From Mytilus galloprovincialis (lineage: Eukaryota; Mollusca; Bivalvia; Mytilida; Mytilidae): DNA of 64,000 nt. A program made the translations under genes and the position numbers. The notes below the pieces were generated by a model. The model ran no database searches and had not been told where the DNA came from. It saw only the letters and a program-made list of their open reading frames with translations. Shown here one piece after another: positions 23,523 to 35,410 of the stretch. The DNA is taken from positions 1,054,001 through 1,118,000 of the forward strand of contig NC_134840.1 in the NCBI RefSeq assembly GCF_965363235.1. The letters are read 5' to 3'. Positions within the stretch are counted from its first letter, which is position 1. Every line of letters begins with the position of its first letter.

Positions 23523-24377
23523 GAAGAAAAAAAATACGTCATAACGATAATGGAACAAAGCAGGCTGGGTTAGTGGAACTGCTTTTATGGTAATTCAAGT
23601 TACCTTTTATTCACCTTCTTCCACCTCAGAGCTATCAGCTCTTTGATTATAAAGTCATATCAGCATTAATACTTAATATTTCTACACTGTCTGTAAAAAA
23701 AAGTACTTTAAGACTTGGTTTAATGTCGAAACATAATCATCGAAGTTCTAAAGTTAGCAAACAAAAGTAAAACAAGATTTTAACAATATAGTTATCATAA
23801 ACTTTTAAAGAATTTACTGACGTCTGCAATGTTCTATCATTGAAACTATATATCTATCTACAACGTGGTTGGGAGCCTGACAACATCCCGCATGTTTTAT
23901 ATTTTATTGAAATGTAAAAAGTATAAAAATACGTAATATACTAAGTTTCATGAAGGAACTTGGTTTTAAATAAGATACAAATCGTAAGAAAGGTATCTGA
24001 ATATTAATCTTATAAAGTATGATCTGGTTGTATAGGATTTAAATTGAATATGTATCAAGTGAAATTGTGGTTGTCAGTTTAGTCGGTTAACATTTATATT
24101 TTTTGTAAACTTTCCAAATTGAAAAGTTTTATTTATACTACGTAATTTTTTGCTAGTCCGATATGACCTTGTGTGTCAAAGCAGTAAAACAACAAAGAGA
24201 AAAAAAAGGAAAAAATACAAATAGCAAGATAAGAAAATGAAATATCAAAAAAAATAAACAAGAAACGAAAATATTTCTTCAGTAAAGTCAAATTTCTGTT
24301 ATGGTGCACTAAGCAGATTTGTTTTATATTAAAGTGAAAAAGTTATTCGAACGACTACACGAGTACAATAATTGGGT

Positions 24378-27300
24378 ATGACGACAACAAGTGTAATGGA
24401 GGAACAGCAATCTAAACAATCAGACCCTCTGGCGACAGACATAGGATCAGACACTCCGACAGATAGATTGAACTCGGACCCTCCGACAGATAGAGGATGG
24501 GCGTGGGTTATTTTGTTTGGTAAGTAAAACAAAACAGACAAAAAGACAAGCAAAAGTTTACAAATACTAGTACCAACATAGAAAACTAAAGACTGAACAA
24601 CACGAATAACTAAAACTACGATATCAACGAGACCACCTCCAACGGATTTAGTGTGAGAACGCTACAATCAAAGTGAAAATATATTTCTGATGCACAACCT
24701 TAATAATTGGTACTACTGTGTGACTACCTTTTATTTTGAATCTAACAATAAGACAAATCAGCATGACTAGTATATTACCATAGTGTTATAAATACAACAA
24801 GGCAGATTTTTCTGCGTTTGGAGCACGTTCGTCTGACTGGCCTCTTTCATGTAGGGGAACACCTTCATGTTGAGAAGTTAAAATTGATTCTTATGAATCA
24901 ATCGACCACACAAAAAGTCAAAATGTTATGATAAAAATTAAGATCAAATCAAAAAACTAAATGGATGAGTCAGCATAGCCTTTTCATGTTATATTGTTTT
25001 CGATTAACACACCAATTTATAATATTTATTTTATTTTGAGTAGTCAAACGTCATGCGATTCATTGCTGTTAATGACATTTTCAAAAACTAGTTTGTAAGA
25101 TAACGTGATAAACTAGAATCATACATTAACATGAAAAGTACAATGAGAAGGTACAATTGTATTGTTTAGAAAGATAGACAAGAACTGTGTATGCATGTTT
25201 TACAACGGACACAAACAGATCCAAATAATACTAGTAGTATATGAATAACGCATTAAAGTGTTTTTTTCAGCATGCTGTTGTGAACTATTTTTGATAGTTG
25301 GGACACTGAAGTCCTTTGGTTTATTCTTTGTTGAGTTTTTACGTGTTTACGATACCACTGCATCTATGGTATCCATTGTTCTATCCATACAGACAGCCAT
25401 GTTTAGTTTTTCTGGTAAGTTTACTTCAGAAAATAACAAATATACATACCTCCTTGTTGTAATCATTATATTACTTCCTTTACTAATTCTTAAAACAAAG
25501 GAAACAGAGCTATTGATTTTCTAACCGAAGAACAGTAATGACAACAATTAGTTAAAACTAAGAAGATGATTGCCAAAGAGACAACCCTACGGAGTAGATA
25601 TAGGTCACCGTTCATGGTCTGTTTTAGATTGATCGCATGTAATTCTGTATTTTCAGAATATATGTTTACAGACAGAGAGATTCTACTCACTGTCAAAGAT
25701 AAGACAAATTTGAAAAAGCTTCAACTGTTAACATGAAACCAACGAAAACAAAAGAATAAGAATTCGACAATATGAATTGCAACTTTAGTTATTTTTTTTT
25801 AAAAGTTTATAACCGGGGGAAAAATTAAGTAGCAAACGTATGTTATAAATCATATGAATAGTTGTTGATAAAATTAGGGACTTACAGACTCGACAAACAG
25901 TTTTTCATTAATGGCGAATGAAGTATTAACAGTGCGTTATAAATCCACTCAGTACCGAAGTAGCGACTACTGCGCCGATAAAAACCCACTCAGTACCGAA
26001 TCAGCGACTGCTGCGCGGAATATTCCATCGGGGACAAACACTCCACTAGTAACAGACATGGCTTGATTCATTGACATAACCCGTTATAAATAAACTCATC
26101 ATATACAAAATGTTGCATCCTTACAGCTTTTCTGGATTCATCTCTCTAAAAGAAATAAAAGCCAATGAAAGATGAAGGATGATAACGCTTTATAAATTTG
26201 TAACATCCGAACTACTTTCTCGATACCCTCATTAGAAATCCGAAGTACTTTCTCGATACCCTCATTAGAAATCCGAAGTACTTTCTCGATACCCTCATTA
26301 GAAATCCGAAGTACTTTCTCGATACCCTCATTAGAAATCCGAAGTACTTTCTCGATACCCTCATTAGAAATGCACATACCCAGAAATTATTATACTACAT
26401 ATTACCTTTTTACGTATTTGGTTAGTAAATGGCATGTGATAAATGTACCATTTCTAAATTAATTTACTAATGTTGGCAAGTTATCATTCCCTTTTGTTTT
26501 TAGATAATTTTAGTTAACAGTATATTTTATATTCCAACAGCATTTTTTATTTTAACATTGGGAAACAAATACTTTAGTAGCAGACAACTTATAATGGTTG
26601 GAGGGTTTGTGGCAGCTTTAGGATATTTGTTGAATGCATTCGCTCCGACAGTCACATTCCTTATCTTCTCTCAAGGTATTCTACATGGTGAGTTGAATTT
26701 TATTTTCTCTCAGGGTATTTATTCTCTTGTTTCTTAGGTTGAAGTGAGATCAACGTAAAACTGGATGTATCCATGGACATGATATAAAGTAGCAGTATCA
26801 GTACTTATGAAAAGAAACATTTTTTTGTGTTTTATATATTAGAAATAATAATAATACGATTTGAATAACTAATGGCCAGTAGGACAGCCATTCATAGATC
26901 TAAAAACTTGACTGTCAGCTGTTCTAGCAAAGTCGAAACTACGACTAGTTGGTAGCTCTATTATGGGTGCTTGGAAACTGTTTATTATGATTAAGATGCA
27001 GTCAGATTATCTAAAATGACGAGTTCATGTCTAATTTGTTGTTCTATGGTGTATGCTTGAAGACTGTTTATTATGATTTAGATGTAGTCAGATGATCTGA
27101 AATGACGAAATGTGCCCTGTGGACTTGATTGCTCCAATGTCCTTCAAAGCGTCTGATGAATGGCTTTTCAGTTCAACCGACGAATCATATTTTGAAAAAA
27201 AAATCATCTCGTAAAAGGTTAGCAGTGACTGCCATTGAAAAAATGTTGTCTTTCTGTGGACTGACATTCTCAGTATCATTAAGCAAGATTGAAGCCTTCG

Positions 27301-30300
27301 TCTTTTTTGACACAGACGTTTGCCAAAATGTTATTATCACTATTTTGTGGTTATTTTAGATTTCTTACTTTTTGGTACTCCTAACTGTGTGTGTGTGTGA
27401 TACCGGTTGTAATGGTAATATAGGGCAATTTTAAAATAAATAAATAAAATATATCGTCAAAACTTCTTGTTCCTTAATTTTAAAACGATCTTTTGTCATA
27501 TACCTTTAATGTATATTTGTCATACTGAAGTATGTATTTGAACTATTATTTTATATTTCTTTATAATCACTCTGTAATGTTTGTGTCATGTTGTTATCAT
27601 TGTGATGCTCTGAATGGGCCCTTTAATTTGGAAAATAAAAATATTGTATTGTATTGTATTGCAATAGTATACCAGGGTGAAATACACTTATCAATAACTT
27701 TATCTTATACTTGTTTTCGAATTGATGACATTCATTGGCGGATCCATGTGGGGGGAGGGGGGTGGAATCACCTTTTTTTTTGGGCCGATCAATGCATTTG
27801 AATGGGAGCATATAGTTGGAACCCCCCCTTTACTCTGGATTGGGACCCCCCCCCTTTTCAAATGGCTGGATCCGCCCCTGACATTAATTTCAGCACGTTA
27901 CATCGCTATAAACCCGCCATAATATAATCTATACATCTTTCCCATCTTCAAATGAATCTTCTTTCAGCTTCCGGATGTGCCGCGTCATATGGACCAGCAA
28001 TAGTGTTACTTAGCACATACTTCGACAAGAGGAAGGGACTAGCTAACAGTTTAGCTAATGTTGGGGGCAGTATCGGTGGTCTTTGTATTCCTTTGTTGAT
28101 AAGACATTTGCTCGATACATATGGCCTCCAAGGTGCTTTATTGATTATGTCGGCAATGTTGTTCCACATAACAGCAGCTGGGGCTTTAATGAGGCCTTTT
28201 TTAATGGATACCAATACCAAAAGCAACGAAAAACAAATTGAAATTGTTTTGATCCAAGAAGAAGATACTTCTAAAACAGCAAACGGATCATCGAAAGCAT
28301 ACGGAACATCCCCCAATGAAAGAGAAGAACACGAATCTTCTAAAATGTTTGTGCAGCTAGAACCACAGGTAAGCGTCCAGTCAGAGCGCTCACTTGGAAG
28401 TCATCACTCTATAGTTTTAGATAAACTGTCCGGAAGTGCATTAAACTTATATGGAAGTATGGGAAGTATAGCTAATGCAATCACGGTTGTCAGCTTTGCA
28501 AAGTCAAACCCATCTGTCCATAGCAGCCTTTCTGAAGACGAAAAATCAAAATGTTCTTGTTGTTCAAATTTATTTAACTGTAGCATTTTAAGAAATCACA
28601 GTTTTCAACTTCTAATGGTGACAGGATTGTTATGTGTATTTGGAAGTGCATTAACAATTACTTTCATCCCACCATTTGCCAAAGACTATAATATTCCAGA
28701 CGATAAAATTGCACTGTTAGTGACAATATCAGCCGTATGCGACTTTATAGGTAGGTTTTCCATCGCATGGATAGCAGATTCAGGATTCCTAAGGCGGAAC
28801 CATCTTGTTGGTGTATGTATATTTATAAGTGGCGTCGCTGCTATGCTAAATCCATTTTATACAGATTTTCCTAGTTTTGCAGCTTATGCTGCTACCTATG
28901 GACTAGTCGGAGGAGTTTATTTTTCCTTGTATCCTCTACTAATAGTGGACGCTGTTGGACAAGAAAATCTGTCTGATGGACTTGCCATACTGTTCCAAGT
29001 TCATGGTGTTAGTTTGATGGTGAATTCATTTCTCATAGGTAAGTCAGAAGTGTTCGCATTTTATGTTAATAATTAAACAAATTGGACTCTATCCTTTCAT
29101 TGTACTAGTATTGTTTATTAAAACAAAATCGAATCTGCACTCAAAATTAATTTGACTTCGAAATCTTATTAATATTTCTTTATGTACCAAGATAACCTGT
29201 AATAAATTCTCCCATAGACAAAAATAAAGGCAATATTATTATACTGTCGTGCAATAGTCATAAACCATTATAACTGAAACAAATCCGTAAGGGAAACACA
29301 TCAACTATAAGAGGAAAATAACGTAACAACAGACACACTGAACTGCTACAAAAACAAACGCCAACATACACGGAAACGGACTATTCGATAACAAATGCGC
29401 ATAATTCTGACTTAGTACAGGACATTTTAAGAAAAAAATGGTAGGTTGGACATGGTTTATTGGCTATCCAAACTTCCCTCAATGTTAAATATACCACTAT
29501 ATATATATATATACAGTAAAAAAAGAAAATCACAAAAATACAGAACTCCGAGGAAAACGCAAAACAGAAATTCCCTAATCAAATTTTGTTTGGATGTTTT
29601 GCTGTACCTGTTGAAAACTTATCTCAAACGGGATAGCACATCCTTTATTTTTACGGTGATGTAGTTTGCCAAGCCCATTAATTTAGATGCGATCCAGGTA
29701 AACTTAGCGATCCTTTTAATAAACGTATTCTTAATTATTACCAATGAACACTGTAAACTGAACTTTCGATACTGTTTTATTGTCGAGCCTTCGACTTTAG
29801 TCGAAAAAACGAGACTAAGCGATCCTACATTCCGTCGTCGTCGTCGGCGGCGGCGTCCACAAATATTCACTCTGTGGTTAAAGTTTTTGAAATTTTAATA
29901 ACTTTCTTAAACTATCCTGGGTTTGTACCAAACTTGGACAGAAGCTTGTTTATGATCATAAGATAGTATCCAGAAGTAAATTTTGTAAAAAAAAAAAAAA
30001 ATCTGTTTTTTCCGTATTTTACTTTTAAATGAACTTAGATTTTCTTACAGTTAACATTACAAACAGTCTGCAGTTAAAGTTTTTAAAACATTTCTTAGAT
30101 TCATAAACTATCCTGGATTTTTACCAAACTTGGACAAAAACTTCTTACAATCAAAAGATTGTATCAAGATGAATATTTTTATTGATTTTTTTCCTCATTT
30201 TTGTTGAGCCTGCAATTTACAGCAAAAATAGGCGAGACGAGACGCTGGGTTCCGCGGAAACCTTACAAATTTTTGGTATAACATGTATAAATGTTAATTT

Positions 30301-30654
30301 TGTTATCAGAACCAAACGGGTTATTTTCTCTTAAACTTTGACACCTTTTTCGTTTTCATTCTCAATTTTATGCTTCTAATCGAGATCATAAATTATAGCC
30401 ATCAATATTTGCTGAATAACCTTACAATATTTTTATGCAAAGATTTTAATATATTTAATCCAAACAGATAAGACAATTTATAACTATTGAAGGTTTTTTT
30501 CATTGTAGGCTATTTAAGAGATATTACAGGCTCTTATCATGGTTCATTTTTCTTAATTGGTATAGGATTACTAATTGGAACTGTTTGTTTATTTTGTGAA
30601 CCTATTGCCAGAAAACTAGAAGAAAAACGGACTAAAACTGAATTGACCGGGTAA
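24378..30654 (+). CDS. SLC16-like: Monocarboxylate transporter-like protein (SLC16 family, MFS)
   Basis: Exons 24378-24519, 25271-25414, 26541-26687, 27968-29038 and 30509-30654. Every junction is GT-AG and phase 1, giving 549 residues and a TAA stop. Family marks seen: GWAWVILF at ~40-47, the counterpart of the N-terminal MCT signature in TM1; YFDKRKGLANSLANVGGSIG at ~162, the signature after TM4; and an Asp-x3-Arg pair in TM8 (D403, R407), matching the Asp/Arg known to be needed for proton-coupled transport in MCT1. Residues ~226-354 form a long Ser/Glu-rich cytoplasmic loop between TM6 and TM7, as in the family. The last exon supplies TM12 and a short basic tail. Inferred role: plasma-membrane transport of a monocarboxylate or similar small acid. 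The substrate and exact subfamily cannot be told. Confidence 0.92.
24572..24612. repeat. Fragment of dispersed repeat R2
   Basis: ACATAGAAAACTAAAG and CAACACGAA match the R2 copies at 30705 and 34976. Lies just after the first donor site of the transporter gene. Confidence 0.45.
26214..26368. repeat. 33-bp tandem array, about five copies
   Basis: The unit has ACTTTCTCGATACCCTCATT followed by AGAAATCCGAAGT. It lies in intron 2 of the transporter gene. Because 33 is a multiple of three, the minus strand reads as ISNEGIEKVLR repeats, which is a by-product. Confidence 0.9.
27520..27662 (+). repeat. Probable retroposon 3' end with (ATTGT)n tail
   Basis: A unique-looking block ending GAAAATAAAAATATTG and then four TATTG/TGTATTG units. 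A pentanucleotide tail of this type is usual at the 3' end of LINE- or SINE-like elements. No coding remains. Confidence 0.35.
27733..27880. mobile_element. 148-bp MITE with GGCGGATCCA termini
   Basis: Left end CATTGGCGGATCCA and right end TGGATCCGCCCCTG are inverted. ACATT flanks both sides (27728-27732 and 27881-27885), a candidate 5-bp target duplication. The interior is G-run/C-run rich. Lies in intron 3 of the transporter gene, 80 bases before exon 4. Confidence 0.7.
29782..30266 (+). mobile_element. Hairpin-headed modular element (family II)
   Basis: Head palindrome TTCGACTTTAGTCGAA (29790-29805), then CCGTCGTCGTCGTCGGCGGC, then two diverged modules. Each module opens GTTAAAGTTTTT and carries ACTATCCTGG and ACCAAACTTGGAC (near 29878 and 30073). 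The tail ends TTGTTGAGCCTGCAATTTAC and the palindrome GGTTCCGCGGAAACC (30248-30262). Lies in intron 4 of the transporter gene. Noncoding. Confidence 0.7.
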
Positions 30655-30662
30655 TAATTGAA

Positions 30663-30668
30663 AATAAA
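30663..30668 (+). terminator. Polyadenylation signal of the transporter gene
   Basis: AATAAA nine bases after the stop codon. Very close, so a further signal downstream may also be used. Confidence 0.45.
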
Positions 30669-30704
30669 ATTCATGTTATATAATTGATAGTTTGGTTTTG
30701 AAAC

Positions 30705-30940
30705 TCTATAAAAGAGGGACGAAAGATATCAGAGGGACATTCAAATTCATAAATCGAAAATAAACTGACAACGTCATGGCTAAAAATGAAAACGAAAAAC
30801 AGACAAACAATAGTACACATGGCACAACATAGAAAACTAAAGAATAAGCAACACGAACCCCATCAAAACTAGGGGTAATCTCAGGTGCTCCGGAAGGGTA
30901 AGCAGATCCTACTCCACATGAGGCACCCGTCGTGACAAAT
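30705..30940. repeat. Dispersed repeat R2, copy 1
   Basis: Starts AAGAGGGACGAAAGATATCA, then TAAATCGAAAATAAACTGAC, ACATAGAAAACTAAAGAATA, and ends with GCTCCGGAAGGGTAAGCA and GGCACCCGTCGTG. Matches 34976-35197 closely. Noncoding. Confidence 0.8.
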
Positions 30941-30949
30941 GACAATAGA

Positions 30950-31345
30950 AATAGAATTGCAATATAGATACAACGAAGATCTCTCTCCCACAAAACATGA
31001 CAAAATAATTACAATACTGATACTACGAAGACTTCTCTTCCACATAACATGACAAAAGAATTACAATTTTTATACTATAAAAACTTTTCTCCCACAAAAC
31101 ATGACAAAAGAATTACAATTTTTATACTATAAAAACTTTTCTCCCACAAAACATGACAAAAGCATTATAATATTTATACTACAAAGACTTCTCTCCTACA
31201 AAACATGACAAAAGAATTACAATATTTATACTACGAAGAACTCTCTCCCACAAAACATGACAAAAAAATTACAAATCTTCGTAAGAGAAGTCTCAAAAGT
31301 TTCAACAAAACATGACAAGATAATAGCAATATTGAAGGCCGTTCG
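30950..31345. repeat. ~58-bp tandem repeat, about six copies
   Basis: The unit has CTTCTCTCCCACAAAACATG then ACAAAAGAATTACAAT and TTATACTACGAAGA. It directly follows R2 copy 1, and the copies differ by small changes. Confidence 0.8.
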
Positions 31346-31739
31346 GTGACCAACAAATAATATAATAGTCGACACAACATGCAAACTTCATAACAACAAC
31401 GAACATTTTCCATCAACGACAAAAAAAGGATATAAAAAAACAAATAGTGACGCGCTTACGTAACTCACATTTAATCTCGAACATTATACAATTATTTTCA
31501 CAAAACTCGCCCGAGAATTTTATGATGATGATGCTATGGAAAGGCAATTTTATTTGCTTTACAAACGATATTACATAACAGATTATCCAACCGAAACCAT
31601 AGCAGAAACATCAAAAATGAATACATGAATGCTGGATGTACAAAATACCGAGACACGTCGTATAGCAATGTAAATTTACACTCAGTATAACAGTTATAAT
31701 CGGTAATATGACAATGATGGTATTGAAAGGCAATTCTAT

Positions 31740-32088
31740 AAAATTGAGAATGGAAATGGGGAATGTGTCAAAGAGACAACAACCCGACCATAGAAAAAAC
31801 AACAGCAGAAGGTCACCAACAGGTCTTCAATGTAGCGAAAAATTCCCGCACCCGGAGGCGTCCTTTAGCTGGCCCTTTAAACAAATATATATATATATAC
31901 TAGTTCAGTGAAAATGAACGCCATACTAATTTCCATATTGTACACAAGAAACTAAAATTAACATAATACAAGACTAACAAAGGCCAGAGGTTCCTCACTT
32001 GGGACAGGCGCAAAAATGCGGAAGGGTTAAACATGTTTATGAGATCTCAACCCTCCCCCTATACCTCTAGCCAATGTAGAAAAGTAAA
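31740..32088. mobile_element. Short interspersed element R3, copy 2
   Basis: Same ends and sequence as the insertion at 9880-10218 (AAAATTGAGAATGGAAATGG to GTAGAAAAGTAAA), with an extended TA run inside. About 90% alike by eye. Confidence 0.8.
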
Positions 32089-32531
32089 CGCATAACAATA
32101 CGCACATTTAAAATTCAGTTCAAGAGAAGTCCGAGTCTGATGGCAGAAGATGAAACCAAAGAAAATAAACAAAATGACAATAATACATAAATAACAACAG
32201 ACTATTAGCAGTTAACTGACATGTCAGCTCCAGACTTCAATTAAATTGATTGAAAGATTATGATTTCATCATATGAATATCAAGCACAATCCTTCCCGTT
32301 AGGGGTTTAGTATCATACCATCGTAACATATATGAGAACATAACCCGTGGCATGCCAACAACTGGTTTTTTAATAAATGTGTTTAGTTCCGATGCAAAGA
32401 CCCTATAAGTGAATCAATATTAACGCCAAAATATGCAATCTTTAATGACCTGACAACAGTATCGTAACTACATCCCTTCTTAATAAGTCTATTCTGTTAG
32501 TTTCTGAGGTAAATACTGACATTTTTGTGCT
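32089..32531. other. No gene seen
   Basis: AT-rich DNA, no supported feature. Confidence 0.4.
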
Positions 32532-32909
32532 TTATAAAGAATATTTCCATCTAAATTGATGTGAAATACCTGATCGTATAAGAAGTCTGCATGTTGAGCT
32601 ATATTTACGAATGATGTCCTTATACCGATGATAAAATTTAGTAAATGTTTTGACTAGTTTGTGATATCGAAAACCCTGGTGTAATAATTTTTCAGTAATA
32701 CATAAATTTCTCTCGTTAAAATCTAAAACGTTGTTACATGCACGAGCGAATCGTACAAGTTGAGATATATAAACACCGTACGATGGGGACAAGGGAACGT
32801 CACCATCTAAAAATGGATAATTAACGATAGGAAATGAAAAATCATCTCTTTTATCATAAATTTTAGTATTGAGCTTTATATGTTTATTTGAACACCAAAT
32901 GATAGACAT
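32532..32909 (-). pseudogene. Reverse-transcriptase element fragment, C-terminal part (copy P1)
   Basis: The open stretch includes YDKRDDFSFPIVNYPFLDGD, YGVYISQLVRFARACNNV and a following HQGFRYHKLVKTFTKFYHRY block. The same arrangement occurs in three other places in the window (35398, 55226, 62390). From memory of mollusc and cnidarian proteins, this region follows a reverse transcriptase with an IDD-type active site, probably in a Penelope-like or related retroelement; the class is uncertain. Only the region after the polymerase core remains here. Confidence 0.6.
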
Positions 32910-33254
32910 GACACATTATTCAACCGAAACCATAACAGAAACATAAAAAATAAATACATTAATGTTGGATTTACAAAATACCGCGACACGTCGTATAGCA
33001 ACGCAAATTCACACTCGGTATAACAGTTGTATTCGGTAATATGACAATGATGGTATTGAAAGGCAATTTTATGTTTATTTGAACAACGAACTAAATGTAA
33101 ATTCACACTCGATATAACAGCTGTATTTGGAAAAGGTCACGGTCGGTACCTATTAGACAGACGACATAGATATTAAACCACAATCTAAGACGTGGTACTC
33201 TGTACTTATACATGCCGTCATTGTGCTATTATGCTATGGTGAATTTTTGTATTT

Positions 33255-33512
33255 TTGTCTTTAATTTTTGTTAATGTGCTTTTTTAACATATTTGTTTTT
33301 CGTTCATTTTTTTTTTACATAAATGAGGCCGTTAGTTTTCTCGTTTGAATTGTTTTACATTGTCTTATCGGGGCCTATTATAGCTGACTATGCGGTATGG
33401 GCTTTGCTCATTGTTGAAGGCCGTAGGGTGACCATAGTTGTTAATGTCTGTGTCATTTTGGTCTTTTGTGGATAGTTGTCTCATTGGCAATCATACCACA
33501 TCTTCTTTTTTA
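33255..33512 (+). repeat. Dispersed repeat R4, copy 2
   Basis: Contains AATGAGGCCGTTAGTTTTCT, TAGCTGACTATGCGGTATGG, TTGTTGAAGGCCGTAGGGTG and GTCTCATTGGCAATCATACC, ending in a T-rich tail. The best-preserved copy here. Confidence 0.75.
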
Positions 33513-33554
33513 TATTTGTGTATATACTTTTTTGTGTTTCTTTTATACATATTT

Positions 33555-33885
33555 CTTTTTATAGTGATAAGGATTATAAAACAATGTTGACTACTGTATC
33601 CCTTTTTCGGATATTTGTATCTTATATCTCTGTTTATTTTTGTCACAAATCGTTGTCAATATAATAAAATATTATGCGACTGTCATATAAGTGTAGGTTT
33701 AGCTAGCTACACAACCAGGTTTTGATCCACCATTTTCTAACTGAAAAAAATGTTTCTAACAAGTCCAGAATATGACAATTGTCATTCTTCATTTGATGTG
33801 ATTGAGCTTTGATTTTGCCATTTGATTACTGACTTCCCGTTTTGAATTTTCATAGGAGTTCGATATTTTTGTTATTTTACTTTAT
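33555..33885 (+). repeat. Dispersed repeat R5, copy 2
   Basis: Blocks TAGGTTTAGCTAGCTACA, AAGTCCAGAATATGACAATT and TTTTGCCATTTGATTACTGA in the same order as at 1205. Follows R4 directly. Confidence 0.7.
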
Positions 33886-34675
33886 ACTGATAAAATACCC
33901 AAGAATAAAATTTAATGTATGCAACATTTTAATCGCACTGACATAGATTAAGTTTTTATCGTGGTTGAACTTATTCACTTTATTCAACTGATAGATTGAG
34001 GATAGAGTTATGTAAGTATGATTTATTTCTCTTGAATTAGAGTTAGATGAAACATACATTTGACCCCTAAAAGTACACACAATATATACTTTACTGATTA
34101 CAGGAGATTTATGCTGAAATGAATGTTTTTCGATTGCTTTTTACAGCTTTATCATTAAAGACCATATCTGTCGATATCTATGGGTTCTTGTAGGTAAGGC
34201 TGCTGTCATATTTACTTGTACCGGTATGGTATTTTATTGTATTCATACGTTCTGTTATTTGTTACCCTTAGATCGCAACTAACACTATAAGTTGTTGTAC
34301 ACCGTACATAAAAAGATGCAATGTTTCGTATACAAAAGTACTTTGAGTATCTAAGAAATGAGTAATGATACGATATAACTGTGCATGAATTATAGCTGTT
34401 GTTAGGAGCCTAATGTATTTTTATCAAAACTTCTAAAATGTCAAATATGAACTTCTTTCAACAAAACTCAGTCAATACAACTCAATTGTCTGACAAACTC
34501 ATAATGGTTTCGTTGTTTATATATATGCAAGTCTAAATTGAAAACTACGTTCAAATCTATGATTGAGTTGGATAAAAACCGCAAATTTTTATTCGTGTGC
34601 ATGTAAAACAAATGTCGTTGTAGAAAGGTCTAAATACTGCACAAACAACATTTTCCAAAAGACTTTTCGTCCCCG
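33886..34675. other. No gene seen
   Basis: AT-rich, no supported feature. Confidence 0.4.
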
Positions 34676-34735
34676 AGGGTATCATCAGCCTAGTAGTCAA
34701 CACGTTGGTGTTGACATGAATATCAATCATATGGT
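34676..34735 (-). repeat. Fragment of R1, minus orientation
   Basis: CCCGAGGGTATCATCAGCCT and GTGTTGACATGAATATCAAT are the reversed middle of R1. Confidence 0.5.
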
Positions 34736-34975
34736 AATTTTTATAAGTTTTCTGTTACAAAAAGATGAATCAAACTGATGGAAATTCATTCGCTGTCCAA
34801 CACACAAAAAGCGTAAGTTTAGTAAATGATCGTTTTAGACAAGGATATTTTCTAATTTTTACTGTGGTAAGATTTTTCTTTTTAAAAGTAATCTTGAATA
34901 TACGTTTGTCTACATACTATGGTTCTGTCACTTGATTCTTCTTTCATCTCTGGAATTTTTTTTTGGTATCCGTTT

Positions 34976-35197
34976 TAAAAGAGGGACGAAAGATCCCAGA
35001 GGGACAGTCAAACTCATAAATCGAAAATAAACTGACAACGCCATGGCTAAAAATTAAAAAAAGACAAACAATAGTACACATGACACAACATAGAAAACTA
35101 AAGAATAAGCAACACGAACCCCACAAAAAAACTAGGGGGGTGATCTCAGGTGCTCCGGAAGGGTAAGCATATCCTGCTCCACATGTGGCACCCGTCG
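34976..35197. repeat. Dispersed repeat R2, copy 2
   Basis: AAGAGGGACGAAAGATCCCA through GGCACCCGTCGTG, closely matching 30705-30940 and in the same orientation. Confidence 0.8.
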
Positions 35198-35289
35198 TGT
35201 AGTTGTAGTTACGACGTAAGGTACATATCCGATATCATTTGTGAAACGGTTATTCCATAAAGGTCAACCAACTCGTGATGGCGTCCATA

Positions 35290-35410
35290 AAATTTACGAA
35301 TAAACTCATCATAGATACCAGGACTAAATTTTGTATATACGCCAGACGCGTGTTTGGTCTACAAAAGACTCATCAGTGACGCTCGAATCCAAAAAAGTTA
35401 AAAAGGCCAA
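35290..35410 (+). repeat. R1, truncated copy
   Basis: CTCATCATAGATACCAGGAC and the core (one change: GCGTGTTTGGTCTAC), cut off after AAAAAGGCCAAATAA. Confidence 0.75.

Noticed and set aside
26138..26377. Minus-strand ISNEGIEKVLR repeats
   Set aside because: 33-bp intronic array; no acceptor, donor or family match.
28404..28586. Antisense frames over transporter exon 4
   Set aside because: Shadows of a well-supported exon on the other strand.
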